Below, one piece after another: positions 34,234 through 43,405 of a DNA stretch of 64,000 nt. The first letter of the stretch is position 1. The number at the start of each line of letters is the position of its first letter. Source of the stretch: Clostridia bacterium (GTDB taxonomy: Bacteria; Bacillota; TC1; UBA5767); contig CP069393.1 of assembly GCA_016887505.1 (NCBI GenBank), forward strand, positions 310,001-374,000, written 5' to 3'. Made by a program: the position numbers and the translations under genes. Below the pieces are notes generated by a model. That model did no database searches. It had not been told where the DNA came from and was given only the letters and a program-made list of their open reading frames with translations.

Positions 34234-35268
34234 ATGAAAGTTGGTGCTATTACAGGGATCAAGGAAGCTAAAGTCATCGAAATTGCAAAACCCAAGATTA
34301 AAAGTGACGAGGTATTGGTAAGAGTGAAAGCCTGTGCAATCTGTACTTTTGAACAAAGAATATTCGATGGTACAAAAAACTATGGATACCCGTACTTGGG
34401 AGGTCATGAGGTAGCAGGAGTAATTGAAGAACTCGGTTCAGATGTAAATGAAAATGCTTGGTATGCTGGACAAAATGTTGCCGTAAGAACACTAGATTTC
34501 TGTTGTGAATGCGATTTCTGCAAATTGGGTGAAACCACTATGTGCACTGAAGTTGGGAAATCTGGCAGAAGAGTTCCGGAAATGGACGGTATTGGTGGAT
34601 TAGCTGAGTTTTTAGTAGCGAAACCTAAAGCATTGTTTGCATTGAGTGATAAACAGTCTCTGATAGAAGCTTCTTTAGTTGAACCATTGGCATGTGTAAT
34701 TCACAGTATCGATAGAGCAAACATTCAGTTTGGTGACACGGTAGTAATTATCGGTGCTGGTATCATGGGATTATTGCATTTGCAACTTGCTAAATTAAAA
34801 GGAGCAGATGTAGTTGTTCTTGAAGTGGATGAGACAAGAAGGCAAAAAGCACTATCACTAGGAGCAAGCCATGTTTCTAACCCTATAGAAATAGATAGCG
34901 TAGAATATGTTAAGAAAATAACTGGTGGAAAAGGTGCAGAAGTAGTGATATGTACACCTGCTATTTCTAAAGTTGCAGAGGATGCAGTTAAGATGCTTTC
35001 CCAAATTGGTAAATTGGTTCTTTATGGATCATTCCACCCTGATACACCTCTTGCAATCAGTCCTAATTTGATTCACTATTCACAATTGACCGTTACAGGT
35101 GTTGTAAATCCTGGTGCTGCTGACTTTGTAAGAGCGACCCGCATGCTTAACAAAGGCGTCGTTTCATTGAATGACTACATTGATGCCCAATACCCAATTG
35201 ACGAGATTCAGAAAGCTTATGAAGCATCAATCAGTCCTAATACGTATCGAGTTGTAGTAACCTTTTGA
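34234..35268 (+). CDS. Zinc-dependent alcohol dehydrogenase 2
   Basis: A 344-residue medium-chain dehydrogenase, last gene of the catabolic operon. Zinc ligands are in ACAICTFEQ and GGHEVAG. The CGTD motif of classical members is CTFE here, keeping Cys but changing the proton-relay residues, so substrate specificity probably differs from the dehydrogenase at 31500. Structural-zinc cysteines are in CCECDFCKLGETTMC; the NAD(P) fold is VVIIGAGIMGLLHLQL. AAGGAGGGTCTATT precedes the ATG. Confidence 0.9.
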   Translation: MKVGAITGIKEAKVIEIAKPKIKSDEVLVRVKACAICTFEQRIFDGTKNYGYPYLGGHEVAGVIEELGSDVNENAWYAGQNVAVRTLDFCCECDFCKLGETTMCTEVGKSGRRVPEMDGIGGLAEFLVAKPKALFALSDKQSLIEASLVEPLACVIHSIDRANIQFGDTVVIIGAGIMGLLHLQLAKLKGADVVVLEVDETRRQKALSLGASHVSNPIEIDSVEYVKKITGGKGAEVVICTPAISKVAEDAVKMLSQIGKLVLYGSFHPDTPLAISPNLIHYSQLTVTGVVNPGAADFVRATRMLNKGVVSLNDYIDAQYPIDEIQKAYEASISPNTYRVVVTF

Positions 35269-35739
35269 TGGCTTACTTGATTGTATTTGACACAGCTTAG
35301 TTTTCCTATACGGGATTGTAACGAAAATCTCTTGAAAATGGGCGATGTGATTATAAAATTGCTGAGATGTGCATGGATAGACCCCAAAAAAGGAATGGCC
35401 ACGCTAACCACCACTCCAAATTTTGGTTATTTTACACTATGAAAAAATGTAAAGAGGCATGTCCAAACAGCATTTTTCCGATCGCATGGCCCATTCATTT
35501 TGTATATGGTTTTGGAATACCATAGTGCCCCTGACTGTAAGGATGATTTTTGAGAAATTACTTGCGCATAGTCAGATTGACTATGGTTTATTTCTGCCTG
35601 CCTTCAAATTATAACAATTTTGAATAACATAGTACGAAGATAAGAATTGCTCATTCTTATGCAGTATAGTAGAATGTTTTAAGCTGCGATAAATTAACTG
35701 CTTTGTGTGGAATGCTTTTCGTGGTGGGAGAGGTGTAAC
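35269..35739. other. Intergenic region before the second LacI-type gene
   Basis: About 470 bases without a credible gene. It contains the hairpin listed at 35567 and no copy of the CAAACGTTTG operator. A TTGACA at 35287 has no -10 box at usable spacing. No riboswitch or small RNA is recognised. Confidence 0.6.
35567..35592 (+). terminator. Possible terminator of the catabolic operon
   Basis: CATAGTCA pairs with TGACTATG around a three-base loop, then GTTTATTTC. The T tract is imperfect and the site is 300 bases after the last stop, so this is tentative. Confidence 0.4.
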
Positions 35740-36759
35740 ATGAACAGTAAAAAGAAAATTACAATTGTCGAGATTGCCAAAATGACAGGATATAACGCTT
35801 CAACGGTTTCACGAGCCTTGAATCATCCAGATATGGTAAAACAAGAAACGCGAGATAGAATTATGAAAGTAATCAAGAAATTTGATTACTCACCAAATGT
35901 ATTTGCGCGTGGCTTGCAAACACAAAAGAGTAATCTCGTCGCATTGATCGTACCGAATTTCACCAATCTTTCATTTTCAAATCTAGCGCGTGGCGTGCAG
36001 GATACGTTGAGAAAATATGGATACACGATGCTTATTTTCAGTTCACATGAGAATGCTGAGTGGGAACGATTAATTTGTACAGAAATATCTAAATTACATA
36101 TTGATGGCGTTATCTTTGCATCTGGTAGCAGTGTAACTCCACCAATAGAGGATATTACCGTTGAAACGGAGAGACTCTTCATCGATAGAGATGGAAGGGC
36201 CTTTGATATAGACACACTGATGCCTGATTTCAACACAGGCTTTGATGAACTTATTGCGATTCTTAAGAATAATGGCCATAAACGTATTGGTTTAATATGT
36301 GGGGATGCCAATTCCCATACTGGGATGGAGATTATTCTATCGTTTCAGAAAGCAATGCAAAAACACGAACTCTTTGTCCCGCTTGAGTACATCCAAAGTT
36401 GCATGTGGGCCGCTAAAGATGGGTGGATGAGTGCCGAGGAACTAATATCACTGGAGAAACCTCCTACAGCGATAATTGCAGCTACGGACACAATCGCTCT
36501 AGGCGCTATGGGGTGCGTTCAAAAGATGGGCTTAAGGGTACCGCAGGACATTTCCATAATAGGTTTCAATAATGAACCTGGAAGCGAATCGCTGAATCCA
36601 CCTTTGACCACGCTTTTGTATGATGCATATAAGTTAGGTACAGAGGCGGCAGAAATTTTGGTTAAACGTATTTTGGAAGGTGAAAGGGAAGTCGTATTCA
36701 AAAAATATGAGTTTCATATTCTGGAGCGAGAATCGATAGGAATGGCTCCGAAAGAGTAA
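35740..36759 (+). CDS. LacI-family transcriptional regulator 2
   Basis: A 339-residue LacI/GalR repressor, clearly a paralogue of the regulator at 20419: both share the helix-turn-helix segment STVSR-x-NHP-x-MVK, VPNFTNLSF and PTAIIAATD. The start at 35740 has GGGAGAGGTG just upstream; an earlier ATG has no site. It bounds the locus on the right. The near-identical recognition helices suggest both read the same operator, while the less similar effector domains could answer to different ligands. Confidence 0.92.
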   Translation: MNSKKKITIVEIAKMTGYNASTVSRALNHPDMVKQETRDRIMKVIKKFDYSPNVFARGLQTQKSNLVALIVPNFTNLSFSNLARGVQDTLRKYGYTMLIFSSHENAEWERLICTEISKLHIDGVIFASGSSVTPPIEDITVETERLFIDRDGRAFDIDTLMPDFNTGFDELIAILKNNGHKRIGLICGDANSHTGMEIILSFQKAMQKHELFVPLEYIQSCMWAAKDGWMSAEELISLEKPPTAIIAATDTIALGAMGCVQKMGLRVPQDISIIGFNNEPGSESLNPPLTTLLYDAYKLGTEAAEILVKRILEGEREVVFKKYEFHILERESIGMAPKE

Positions 36760-36782
36760 CCGTTGCAGTATATTGTTATACA

Positions 36783-36828
36783 ATAATAAAACCGCCAGCC
36801 TTCGGACTAGTAGTCAAAAGAATGGCGG
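36783..36828 (-). terminator. Terminator of lplA (reverse strand)
   Basis: On the - strand CCGCCA pairs with TGGCGG (loop of about 25 bases with further pairing), followed by TTTTATTATTG. Confidence 0.6.
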
Positions 36829-36845
36829 CATAAAGCGTAAGAACT

Positions 36846-37829
36846 TTACTGACGCAGTAAAAACTCTACAAAGTCTTGGTTGCACATCTGATGGAAGTAT
36901 TCTCCAATATTATACGGTGCTAGTGCCTTATCTAGATCTTCCTTTTGTAGTTTAACGCCAATTAATGCATTTTCCAGATTAGAAAGCTCTTCTGAAGTAA
37001 AGAAGTCGCCAAAAATTCGCAGCTCTCGAATTACACCTTTGGAAACGTTCATCTTGACATTAACTAGCCCACAGGTGAACTTATCAAGCTTTTCTAGGGA
37101 GTAGGTTGGTGATTTGCCCCATACCCAATCCCATTTTTTGAGTTCATCCGCCTTTTTCGCGATGTATTCTTCAATTTCAGGGGTAATCTGGAATTCACTG
37201 ATGTCACTTTTTTGTTTAAAATGCTTCAGCAAAAATGCTTTGAATTCCTGAATATCCATATCCTGTTTCAAGTAGTCAGCGATATTACCAACTCTAGAAC
37301 GAACTGATTTAATACCTTTAGATTCTATCTTTAAATCTTTAACCTTCAAGGCTTTGGAAAGGTTTGACATATCTGCATTATAAAGTAGTGTTCCGTGATG
37401 TAGTATCCGTCCGTTCTTGTAGCATTGTGCATTTCCAGATACTTTTTTTGTATCAATCATGATATCATTACGACCAGATAATACAGCATCAAGCCCTAAT
37501 TCTTCCATGGCCTCGATAACTGGACGGGTAAATTTCTTAAAGTTATTGATATCGGTTTTGCCGGCCTTATGAACGAAAGAAAAATTCAGATTTCCATGGT
37601 CGTGGTAAACAGCGCCACCCCCAGAAAGTCTGCGAGCTACAATGATATTTTCTTGTTCGACAAAATCCTTGTTAATCTCTTCAATGGTATTTTGAAATTT
37701 ACCAATGATGATAGAGGGTTTGTGAATATAGAAAAATACGTAATCATCTTCCGGCGCCACATTCAGCAGGTAGTCTTCTAATGCGAAGTTAAAATAGGGG
37801 ATTTCCCAATCTGTCTTAATATATTTCAT
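36846..37829 (-). CDS. lplA: Lipoate-protein ligase A
   Basis: A 327-residue ligase that adenylates free lipoate and joins it to lipoyl domains such as GcvH or the E2 subunits. The catalytic-domain landmarks are present: RRLSGGGAVYHDHGNLNFSF, the NDIMIDTKKVSGNAQ loop with the conserved Lys, and HHGTLLYNADM. The C-terminal accessory domain (about 250-327) is retained. The reverse-strand start has AAAGGAG upstream. It is one of three - strand genes here; lipoylated proteins are not encoded in this window. Confidence 0.95.
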   Translation of the reverse strand: MKYIKTDWEIPYFNFALEDYLLNVAPEDDYVFFYIHKPSIIIGKFQNTIEEINKDFVEQENIIVARRLSGGGAVYHDHGNLNFSFVHKAGKTDINNFKKFTRPVIEAMEELGLDAVLSGRNDIMIDTKKVSGNAQCYKNGRILHHGTLLYNADMSNLSKALKVKDLKIESKGIKSVRSRVGNIADYLKQDMDIQEFKAFLLKHFKQKSDISEFQITPEIEEYIAKKADELKKWDWVWGKSPTYSLEKLDKFTCGLVNVKMNVSKGVIRELRIFGDFFTSEELSNLENALIGVKLQKEDLDKALAPYNIGEYFHQMCNQDFVEFLLRQ

Positions 37830-38029
37830 GAGTAACTCCTTTCCCTTGTACCAAATTATTATAAGCGCTTAGCAGATAGTGGTCAAATAGGTAATAGGCT
37901 ATTGTGGAACCAAATATGCTGCTTGCTTGAAAGGTAAGGATATATGAAGTAATATTTAATAAGTGCTGGACAAAGTAGGGGAAATTCTATAAAATGAGAA
38001 ATTGAGATTGATGAAGGGAGATAAAAGTT

Positions 38030-38800
38030 ATGAAAAAAAGTAAAAAATTAATTGCTATACTGCTATGTGCCATGCTCGTATTGGGTTTTAGCGGTTGTGG
38101 TGGTGATGATGAGGATACTCTCAGTCAGGTCCAAAAAGATGGACAAGTGATTATGGGAACCAATGCTGAATTTCCACCGTTTGAGTACCGCGATGAAAAC
38201 GGCGATGTAGCCGGATTTGATGTGGAAATTGCCAAGGAAATTGCAGCTGGTCTAGGTGTGGAACTGGTAATTGAGGATATGGACTTCGGTTCAATCATCA
38301 GCGCGCTACAAAGTGGAAAAATTGACTTTGGTTTGGCTGGTATGTCCGTGACGGAAGATCGATTGGCGAATGCTGATTTTTCAGATGCCTATTTCAATGC
38401 TAGCCAGGTAATCATCGTAAAGGCTGACAATGATATGATCAAAGGCAATGCAGACTTGGTCGGAAAAACCATTGGAGTGCAAGAAGGTACTACTGGTGAT
38501 TTAGAAGCGAGCGAGGTAGAGGGTGCTACTGTTATGCGTTTTAAAAAAGGCGTGGATGCAGTAATGGACTTGCAAAATGGCAAACTTGATGCAGTCGTGA
38601 TTGATGCTTTACCAGCAGCCGTCTTCGCTGAAAAGAATGATGATATCGTCGTTCTTGACGAATACTTCACCGAAGAGGAATATGCGATTGCTATCCGCAA
38701 GGGTGATGATGCTTTCCTTAACGAAGTTAACCGAATTATTGCTGAACTAAAGGATAGCGGACGCTATCAAGAGATTTATGACGAATATATCGGCGACTAG
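38030..38800 (+). CDS. Amino-acid ABC transporter substrate-binding lipoprotein
   Basis: A 256-residue family-3 solute-binding protein. It has a signal peptide with lipobox FSGC (Cys at about 23), then the characteristic start MGTNAEFPPFEYRDENGDVAGFDVEIAKEIA and GLAGMSVTEDR. The family binds polar amino acids such as glutamine, arginine or cystine. It is followed by a terminator-like hairpin, a permease and an ATPase, completing one importer. AAGGGAGATAAAAGTT precedes the ATG. Confidence 0.93.
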   Translation: MKKSKKLIAILLCAMLVLGFSGCGGDDEDTLSQVQKDGQVIMGTNAEFPPFEYRDENGDVAGFDVEIAKEIAAGLGVELVIEDMDFGSIISALQSGKIDFGLAGMSVTEDRLANADFSDAYFNASQVIIVKADNDMIKGNADLVGKTIGVQEGTTGDLEASEVEGATVMRFKKGVDAVMDLQNGKLDAVVIDALPAAVFAEKNDDIVVLDEYFTEEEYAIAIRKGDDAFLNEVNRIIAELKDSGRYQEIYDEYIGD

Positions 38801-38804
38801 TAAC

Positions 38805-38836
38805 AGGGCTGGTTTAACCAGCCCTTTCTTTTTCTT
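38805..38836 (+). terminator. Hairpin after the amino-acid binding protein
   Basis: AGGGCTGG pairs with CCAGCCCT around a five-base loop, then TTCTTTTTCTT. It probably reduces read-through into the permease and ATPase genes. Confidence 0.85.
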
Positions 38837-38872
38837 ATTCTAGATTAATAAGGCAGGAAGGAGGGGGATTCC

Positions 38873-39586
38873 ATGATATTGGTTCAATACGCGAATCTAA
38901 TGCAGATTTGGAGTAATTTTACCAGTGATTTTTATTCGAATTTCATAGCCGAAGATCGTTACATGTTTTTGGTAAAAGGCTTGGGCATTACAATCCAAGT
39001 GAGTTTTTTTGCCATTCTACTCGGCATCTTACTAGGATTTACATTGGCTTTCTTTAAGTTGTCAAAATCCCGTGCTTTACAACGCATTGCATCAGCCTAT
39101 ATCAGCGTGATTAGAGGAACACCAGTAGTCACACAGCTGTTAATCATCTACTTCGTGTTTTTTGGAAGTGTGAATATATCCAAGGTTATTGTAGCCATCA
39201 TTGCTTTTGGTGTGAACAGTGGGGCTTATGTGGCTGAAATCGTACGTGGAGGAATACTATCTGTAGATAAGGGCCAGATGGAGGCCGGCAGGTCTCTCGG
39301 TCTTAGCTACCGCCAAACGATGATACACATAGTAATTCCACAAGCTCTGAAGAATATTTTCCCAGCGTTGGTGAATGAATTTATCGTTTTAATCAAGGAA
39401 ACGGCCATAGTAGGATATATTGCCTTAGAAGACTTAACGAAGGGCGCAGATATCATACGAAGCCGGACTTTCGAACCGATGATGCCTCTGATATCAGCGG
39501 CTATCATATACTTCATACTGACAACCATACTTTCGAAAGCAATGGGAGTCATTGAAAGGAGGTTGAGAAAAGGTGATCAGCATTAG
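38873..39586 (+). CDS. Amino-acid ABC transporter permease
   Basis: A 237-residue permease of the HisM/GlnP family with five hydrophobic helices. It carries the family EAA loop ([14 protein letters not shown]...[13 protein letters not shown]) that docks on the ATPase, and the early RGTPVVTQL motif. GGAAGGAGGGGG lies just upstream. It overlaps the ATPase gene by 14 bases. Confidence 0.93.
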   Translation: MILVQYANLMQIWSNFTSDFYSNFIAEDRYMFLVKGLGITIQVSFFAILLGILLGFTLAFFKLSKSRALQRIASAYISVIRGTPVVTQLLIIYFVFFGSVNISKVIVAIIAFGVNSGAYVAEIVRGGILSVDKGQMEAGRSLGLSYRQTMIHIVIPQALKNIFPALVNEFIVLIKETAIVGYIALEDLTKGADIIRSRTFEPMMPLISAAIIYFILTTILSKAMGVIERRLRKGDQH

Positions 39587-40295
39587 CAATTTATATAAGC
39601 AATTTGGTGAACTCGAGGTTCTTAAGGGAATCGATGAGCATGTGGACAAAGGTGAGGTTGTGGCTGTTATTGGGCCGAGTGGATCTGGGAAAAGCACCTT
39701 TCTTCGATGCATTAACCTGCTTGAAGTGCCGCAACAGGGTGAGATCCTTATTGAAGGTATGGCTCTTACCGATGCCAAACAAGATATTAATAAATTGCGT
39801 CAAAAGGTAGGTATGGTTTTTCAACAATTCAACTTATTCCCACATCTATCTGTAATGGAAAATATCACGTTGGCACCCTTGATTGCGAAAAAAATGGACA
39901 AAAAAGCGGCAGAGAAAACAGCTCGTATGCTTTTAGATAAAGTTGGGCTGCTGGACAAGGCGGATACTTATCCAAATCAACTTTCCGGCGGACAAAAACA
40001 ACGTATTGCCATTGCTAGAGCCCTGGCGATGGAACCGGATATTATGCTCTTTGATGAGCCAACGTCAGCACTTGATCCTGAAATGGTGGGAGAGGTGTTG
40101 GAAGTAATCAAACAACTAGCTCGTGAAGGAATGACTATGGTGATTGTTACCCATGAAATGGGCTTTGCACGAGAAGTGGCCAACCGAGTAATATTTATGG
40201 ATGAAGGTATGGTCGTTGAAGAAGCACATCCTGCAGAATTATTTGCCAATCCAAAAGAAGAACGTACCAAATCATTTTTAAGTAAAGTCCTATAA
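39573..40295 (+). CDS. Amino-acid ABC transporter ATP-binding protein
   Basis: A 240-residue GlnQ-type ATPase: Walker [11 protein letters not shown]-loop [10 protein letters not shown], signature LSGGQKQR, Walker [15 protein letters not shown], switch His VTHEMGFA. The start is GTG at 39573 with AAAGGAGG ten bases upstream inside the permease gene. Confidence 0.95.
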   Translation: MISISNLYKQFGELEVLKGIDEHVDKGEVVAVIGPSGSGKSTFLRCINLLEVPQQGEILIEGMALTDAKQDINKLRQKVGMVFQQFNLFPHLSVMENITLAPLIAKKMDKKAAEKTARMLLDKVGLLDKADTYPNQLSGGQKQRIAIARALAMEPDIMLFDEPTSALDPEMVGEVLEVIKQLAREGMTMVIVTHEMGFAREVANRVIFMDEGMVVEEAHPAELFANPKEERTKSFLSKVL

Positions 40296-40320
40296 ACATG
40301 GCGTAAGCCATGTTTTTTTA
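40295..40320 (+). terminator. Terminator after the amino-acid transporter
   Basis: ACATGGC pairs with GCCATGT around GTAA, then seven T residues. Confidence 0.9.
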
Positions 40321-40401
40321 TGTGCTTGACAATTTTACTTAGGATATCCTTTATGTGATAATGATATTACAAGTTAGCGAATTATTTGTTAAGGAGGTAA
40401 C

Positions 40402-42186
40402 ATGGAAAAGGAATATATAGATGGTTTTGATATTTATAATTTTATTGTATCTGGCGCACATAGACTGATTGCCGAGGAACAAGATTTAAATGCAATTAAT
40501 GTGTTTCCCGTAGCAGACGGAGATACCGGAACCAACCTAGCCTTTACCATGCGTACCATTGTCCAACATGCAAAGAAAGACCAAGCAGTAGATAAGACAC
40601 TTCAATCGATATCCCATGTAGCGCTAGAAAATGCTTATGGGAATTCTGGTATAATTTTTGCCCAGTATTTTAGGGGACTTTCTATTGAGTCAAAGGGCAA
40701 AGAAAGAATATCCACGAGAGAATTTGCTTCCATGGTTCGGGGAGCGACTCACTATACATACAAAGCACTGGCAAAACCAGTTGAGGGCACTGTTCTAACT
40801 GTGATGCGAGGCTTTAGCGATCAACTAATCAATAATCATTTAGACAATGAGTGGGAAAAACTGTTTGCCAAGGCATATAAAAATTTGGAGTATATGGTAG
40901 AGCAAACACGTTATGGTTTAAAGGTATTGCGTAAAAACCATGTGGTGGATGCTGGTGCCTTGGGATTTATGTTTTTTGTTGAGGGAATACTTGATTTTAT
41001 AAGGACTGGAGATACAAAAGGTTCCAGCCAACATAGTATGGGACCCTTGATGGCAAATCACGTTAATAAATTTGATGAAGTCAAAAGGAATGTATATTGT
41101 TCTCAATTCTTGGTAAAATCTTCCATGCCTGCACCAGCGTTAAAAGAACTATTGCTGGATAGGGGAGAAGATTTGATTGTCGCCCAAGGAGACGGCATTC
41201 TGCGAGTTCATATTCACACTGATTATCCAGATCAAATTATGCGACTCCTACTTACAAGAGGTCAAGTTTTGGAGCATCGTATCGAAGATATGAAACTACA
41301 AAGTCTTATACTTCAGCAAAAAGACCACACGATTGCTGTTGTGACTGATTCTATTGCAGATTTACCCCAAGAATATCTTTGGGATCAGCGTATTAGTGTT
41401 ATTCCGTTGAATGTAATATGCGACTCAGTTGCATATTTAGATAAGTTAAGTATGACACCAGCCACATTTTACAAGGATTGGGATGACTATGAACTATATC
41501 CAACTAGTACTCAGCCTTCCATCGATGTTATCGAAAAGACCCTATATGCTTTAAGTATGAAATATGACAGCATCATTGGACTATTTGTTTCTAGTGAAAT
41601 GAGTGGGACGTATGAGAATGTATTGCGTATTGCAAAAGAAATGGGAAAAAACGGATATCAGATTTCAGTAATCGATTCGCGTCATAATTCGGTAGGGCAG
41701 GGACTGTTAGTGAAGAAAATGGCCACTCTAATTGAAGAAGGATTAGAACATAGCCAAATTGTATCAGAAATTGAGAGAATAAAATCACAGGTTAAAACTC
41801 TAATACTGGTTCAGGATCTTTCCTATATGCTTCGAGGTGGTCGCATTTCGAAACCAAAGAGTTTAATCCTATCCCATATCACAATGAAACCTGTTATTTC
41901 TATTGACCAAGAAGGAAAAGGGTTTTTATTTAAAAAAACACTTACATGGGAGAAAGGATTAGCTGAAATTAGAAAGCAAATTAGGCGAGAATTTAATAAC
42001 AGCGGGATAAGCGAGTACGCACTGGTATATGCTGATGAACCTAAAAATTTGGAAGAACTACGAGAAATCATGCTTGAAGAGACGGGTAAACCACCGAGTT
42101 TCACAACTCAAATCTCATCAGTAGTAGCGCTGAACGCTGGACGAGGCGCAATAGCTGTAGGTTATATCAAAGGAGAAGAATTATGA
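40402..42186 (+). CDS. DhaL (DAK2)-DegV fusion protein, probable fatty-acid kinase
   Basis: A 594-residue fusion. Residues about 1-205 are a DAK2/DhaL nucleotide-binding domain with VFPVADGDTGTNLAFTM, the Asp cluster that chelates Mg-ATP, and YGNSGIIFAQYFRGLS. Residues about 310-590 are a DegV domain (VVTDSIADLP, STQPSIDVIEK, FVSSEMSGTYENV, SRHNSVGQGLL), which binds a fatty acid. In FakA/FakB systems these are separate kinase and carrier proteins that phosphorylate exogenous fatty acids. One chain here would combine them. AAGGAGGTAAC precedes the ATG; a TTGACA at 40326 may be its -35. Confidence 0.88.
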   Translation: MEKEYIDGFDIYNFIVSGAHRLIAEEQDLNAINVFPVADGDTGTNLAFTMRTIVQHAKKDQAVDKTLQSISHVALENAYGNSGIIFAQYFRGLSIESKGKERISTREFASMVRGATHYTYKALAKPVEGTVLTVMRGFSDQLINNHLDNEWEKLFAKAYKNLEYMVEQTRYGLKVLRKNHVVDAGALGFMFFVEGILDFIRTGDTKGSSQHSMGPLMANHVNKFDEVKRNVYCSQFLVKSSMPAPALKELLLDRGEDLIVAQGDGILRVHIHTDYPDQIMRLLLTRGQVLEHRIEDMKLQSLILQQKDHTIAVVTDSIADLPQEYLWDQRISVIPLNVICDSVAYLDKLSMTPATFYKDWDDYELYPTSTQPSIDVIEKTLYALSMKYDSIIGLFVSSEMSGTYENVLRIAKEMGKNGYQISVIDSRHNSVGQGLLVKKMATLIEEGLEHSQIVSEIERIKSQVKTLILVQDLSYMLRGGRISKPKSLILSHITMKPVISIDQEGKGFLFKKTLTWEKGLAEIRKQIRREFNNSGISEYALVYADEPKNLEELREIMLEETGKPPSFTTQISSVVALNAGRGAIAVGYIKGEEL

Positions 42187-42947
42187 TTTATCCATCTATT
42201 TTAATCATCCTCTTGATTTATTTTACGACGATTTACATTCTATCCCTTGCGAAAAAAAATGCTTCCATATTGGATATCGCCTGGGGTGCAGGTTTTGTAC
42301 TAGTTGCCTGGATTAGTTTCCTAACATCGGAGGTATCATCAGGGCTACTCGTTACTATGCTAGTAACCGTATGGGGCGTGCGTCTGACCTATCATATATA
42401 TAAGCGAAATGCAGGAAAACCAGAAGATAGTCGCTACCAAAAATTTCGGGAAGATTGGGGAAGCAGTTTTGCTGTTCGATCGTATTTTCAACTTTTTTTG
42501 GGTCAAGGCCTTTTGCTTTATTTGATAGCACAGGGACTTTTGCATATTAATTTACAAGGAGAAGTGACTTCTCAATTAGGCCAACTGCTTGGTGTATGTA
42601 TTTGGATAATTGGCTTTTATTTTGAAGCGACCGGGGATGCTCAATTGAAGGCATTTTTAAAAAAACCGGAAAACAAAGGAAAAATAATGGACCAGGGTTT
42701 GTGGCGCTACACAAGGCATCCAAACTATTTTGGCGAAGCGACCATGTGGTGGGGTATTTTCGTTATGGCTTTGGCTGCGGGGGCTTCTTGGACTGTAATT
42801 ATTTCTCCCATTACCATCACAGTTTTGGTGCGCTATGTTTCAGGGGTACCGATGCTAGAAAGAGCCTTTAAAGATATGCCAGGATTCAAGGCTTACAGTG
42901 AAAGAACTAGTGTTTTTTTCCCACGTCGTCCGAAGAATGAAAGATAA
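42183..42947 (+). CDS. DUF1295 membrane protein (steroid-5-alpha-reductase-like)
   Basis: A 254-residue integral membrane protein with about six helices. The C-terminal NADPH-binding-like stretch LWRYTRHPNYFGEATMWWGIF and the early LDIAWGAGFVLVAW are signatures of DUF1295. Its ATG overlaps the previous gene's stop (ATGA), so it is translationally coupled. The substrate is unknown; a lipid or isoprenoid is plausible, and coupling to a fatty-acid-kinase-like protein hints at lipid metabolism. Confidence 0.85.
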   Translation: MIYPSILIILLIYFTTIYILSLAKKNASILDIAWGAGFVLVAWISFLTSEVSSGLLVTMLVTVWGVRLTYHIYKRNAGKPEDSRYQKFREDWGSSFAVRSYFQLFLGQGLLLYLIAQGLLHINLQGEVTSQLGQLLGVCIWIIGFYFEATGDAQLKAFLKKPENKGKIMDQGLWRYTRHPNYFGEATMWWGIFVMALAAGASWTVIISPITITVLVRYVSGVPMLERAFKDMPGFKAYSERTSVFFPRRPKNER

Positions 42948-42958
42948 GGGGGGGTAAC

Positions 42959-43357
42959 ATGAAATATATATGGATGTATTTAATTAGTCTTGCAGTGTTT
43001 CTTGCCATAGATATGGTTTGGCTAAACTTTATTGCTAAGGCCCTTTACCAAAGAGAATTGGGCTATCTTATGGCGGATAAATTCAATCTGGCGGCCGCCT
43101 TTATCTTTTATGCAATATTCGTTGCAGGTCTGATGTATTTCAGTATTTACCCTGCATTTGTGCAGCAAAGTGTTTTGAAAGCTGTGTTGACTGGTGCCTT
43201 TTTTGGATTGGTCTCCTATGCTACTTATGATTTAACCAATATGGCTACAGTACGTGACTGGCCATTATTGATTACACTGGTTGATCTTGTTTGGGGGGCG
43301 ACATTAGGCGCTACCACCTCAAGCATTTCATATTTAATTTTCAAACGATTGTTTTAA
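42959..43357 (+). CDS. DUF2177 family membrane protein
   Basis: A 132-residue protein with four hydrophobic segments and the motif GAFFGLVSYATYDLTNMAT typical of DUF2177. GGGGGG-rich sequence precedes the ATG, 11 bases after the DUF1295 gene. The function of the family is unknown. Confidence 0.85.
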   Translation: MKYIWMYLISLAVFLAIDMVWLNFIAKALYQRELGYLMADKFNLAAAFIFYAIFVAGLMYFSIYPAFVQQSVLKAVLTGAFFGLVSYATYDLTNMATVRDWPLLITLVDLVWGATLGATTSSISYLIFKRLF

Positions 43358-43405
43358 TTATCGTTGTCGCAGTTTAAGGCAGAATCATTATTGGAGGTGA
43401 TTTTA

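Noticed and set aside
35287-35312. TTGACA/TATACG promoter after the catabolic operon
   Set aside because: Only 14 bases between the boxes and no gene at a sensible distance.
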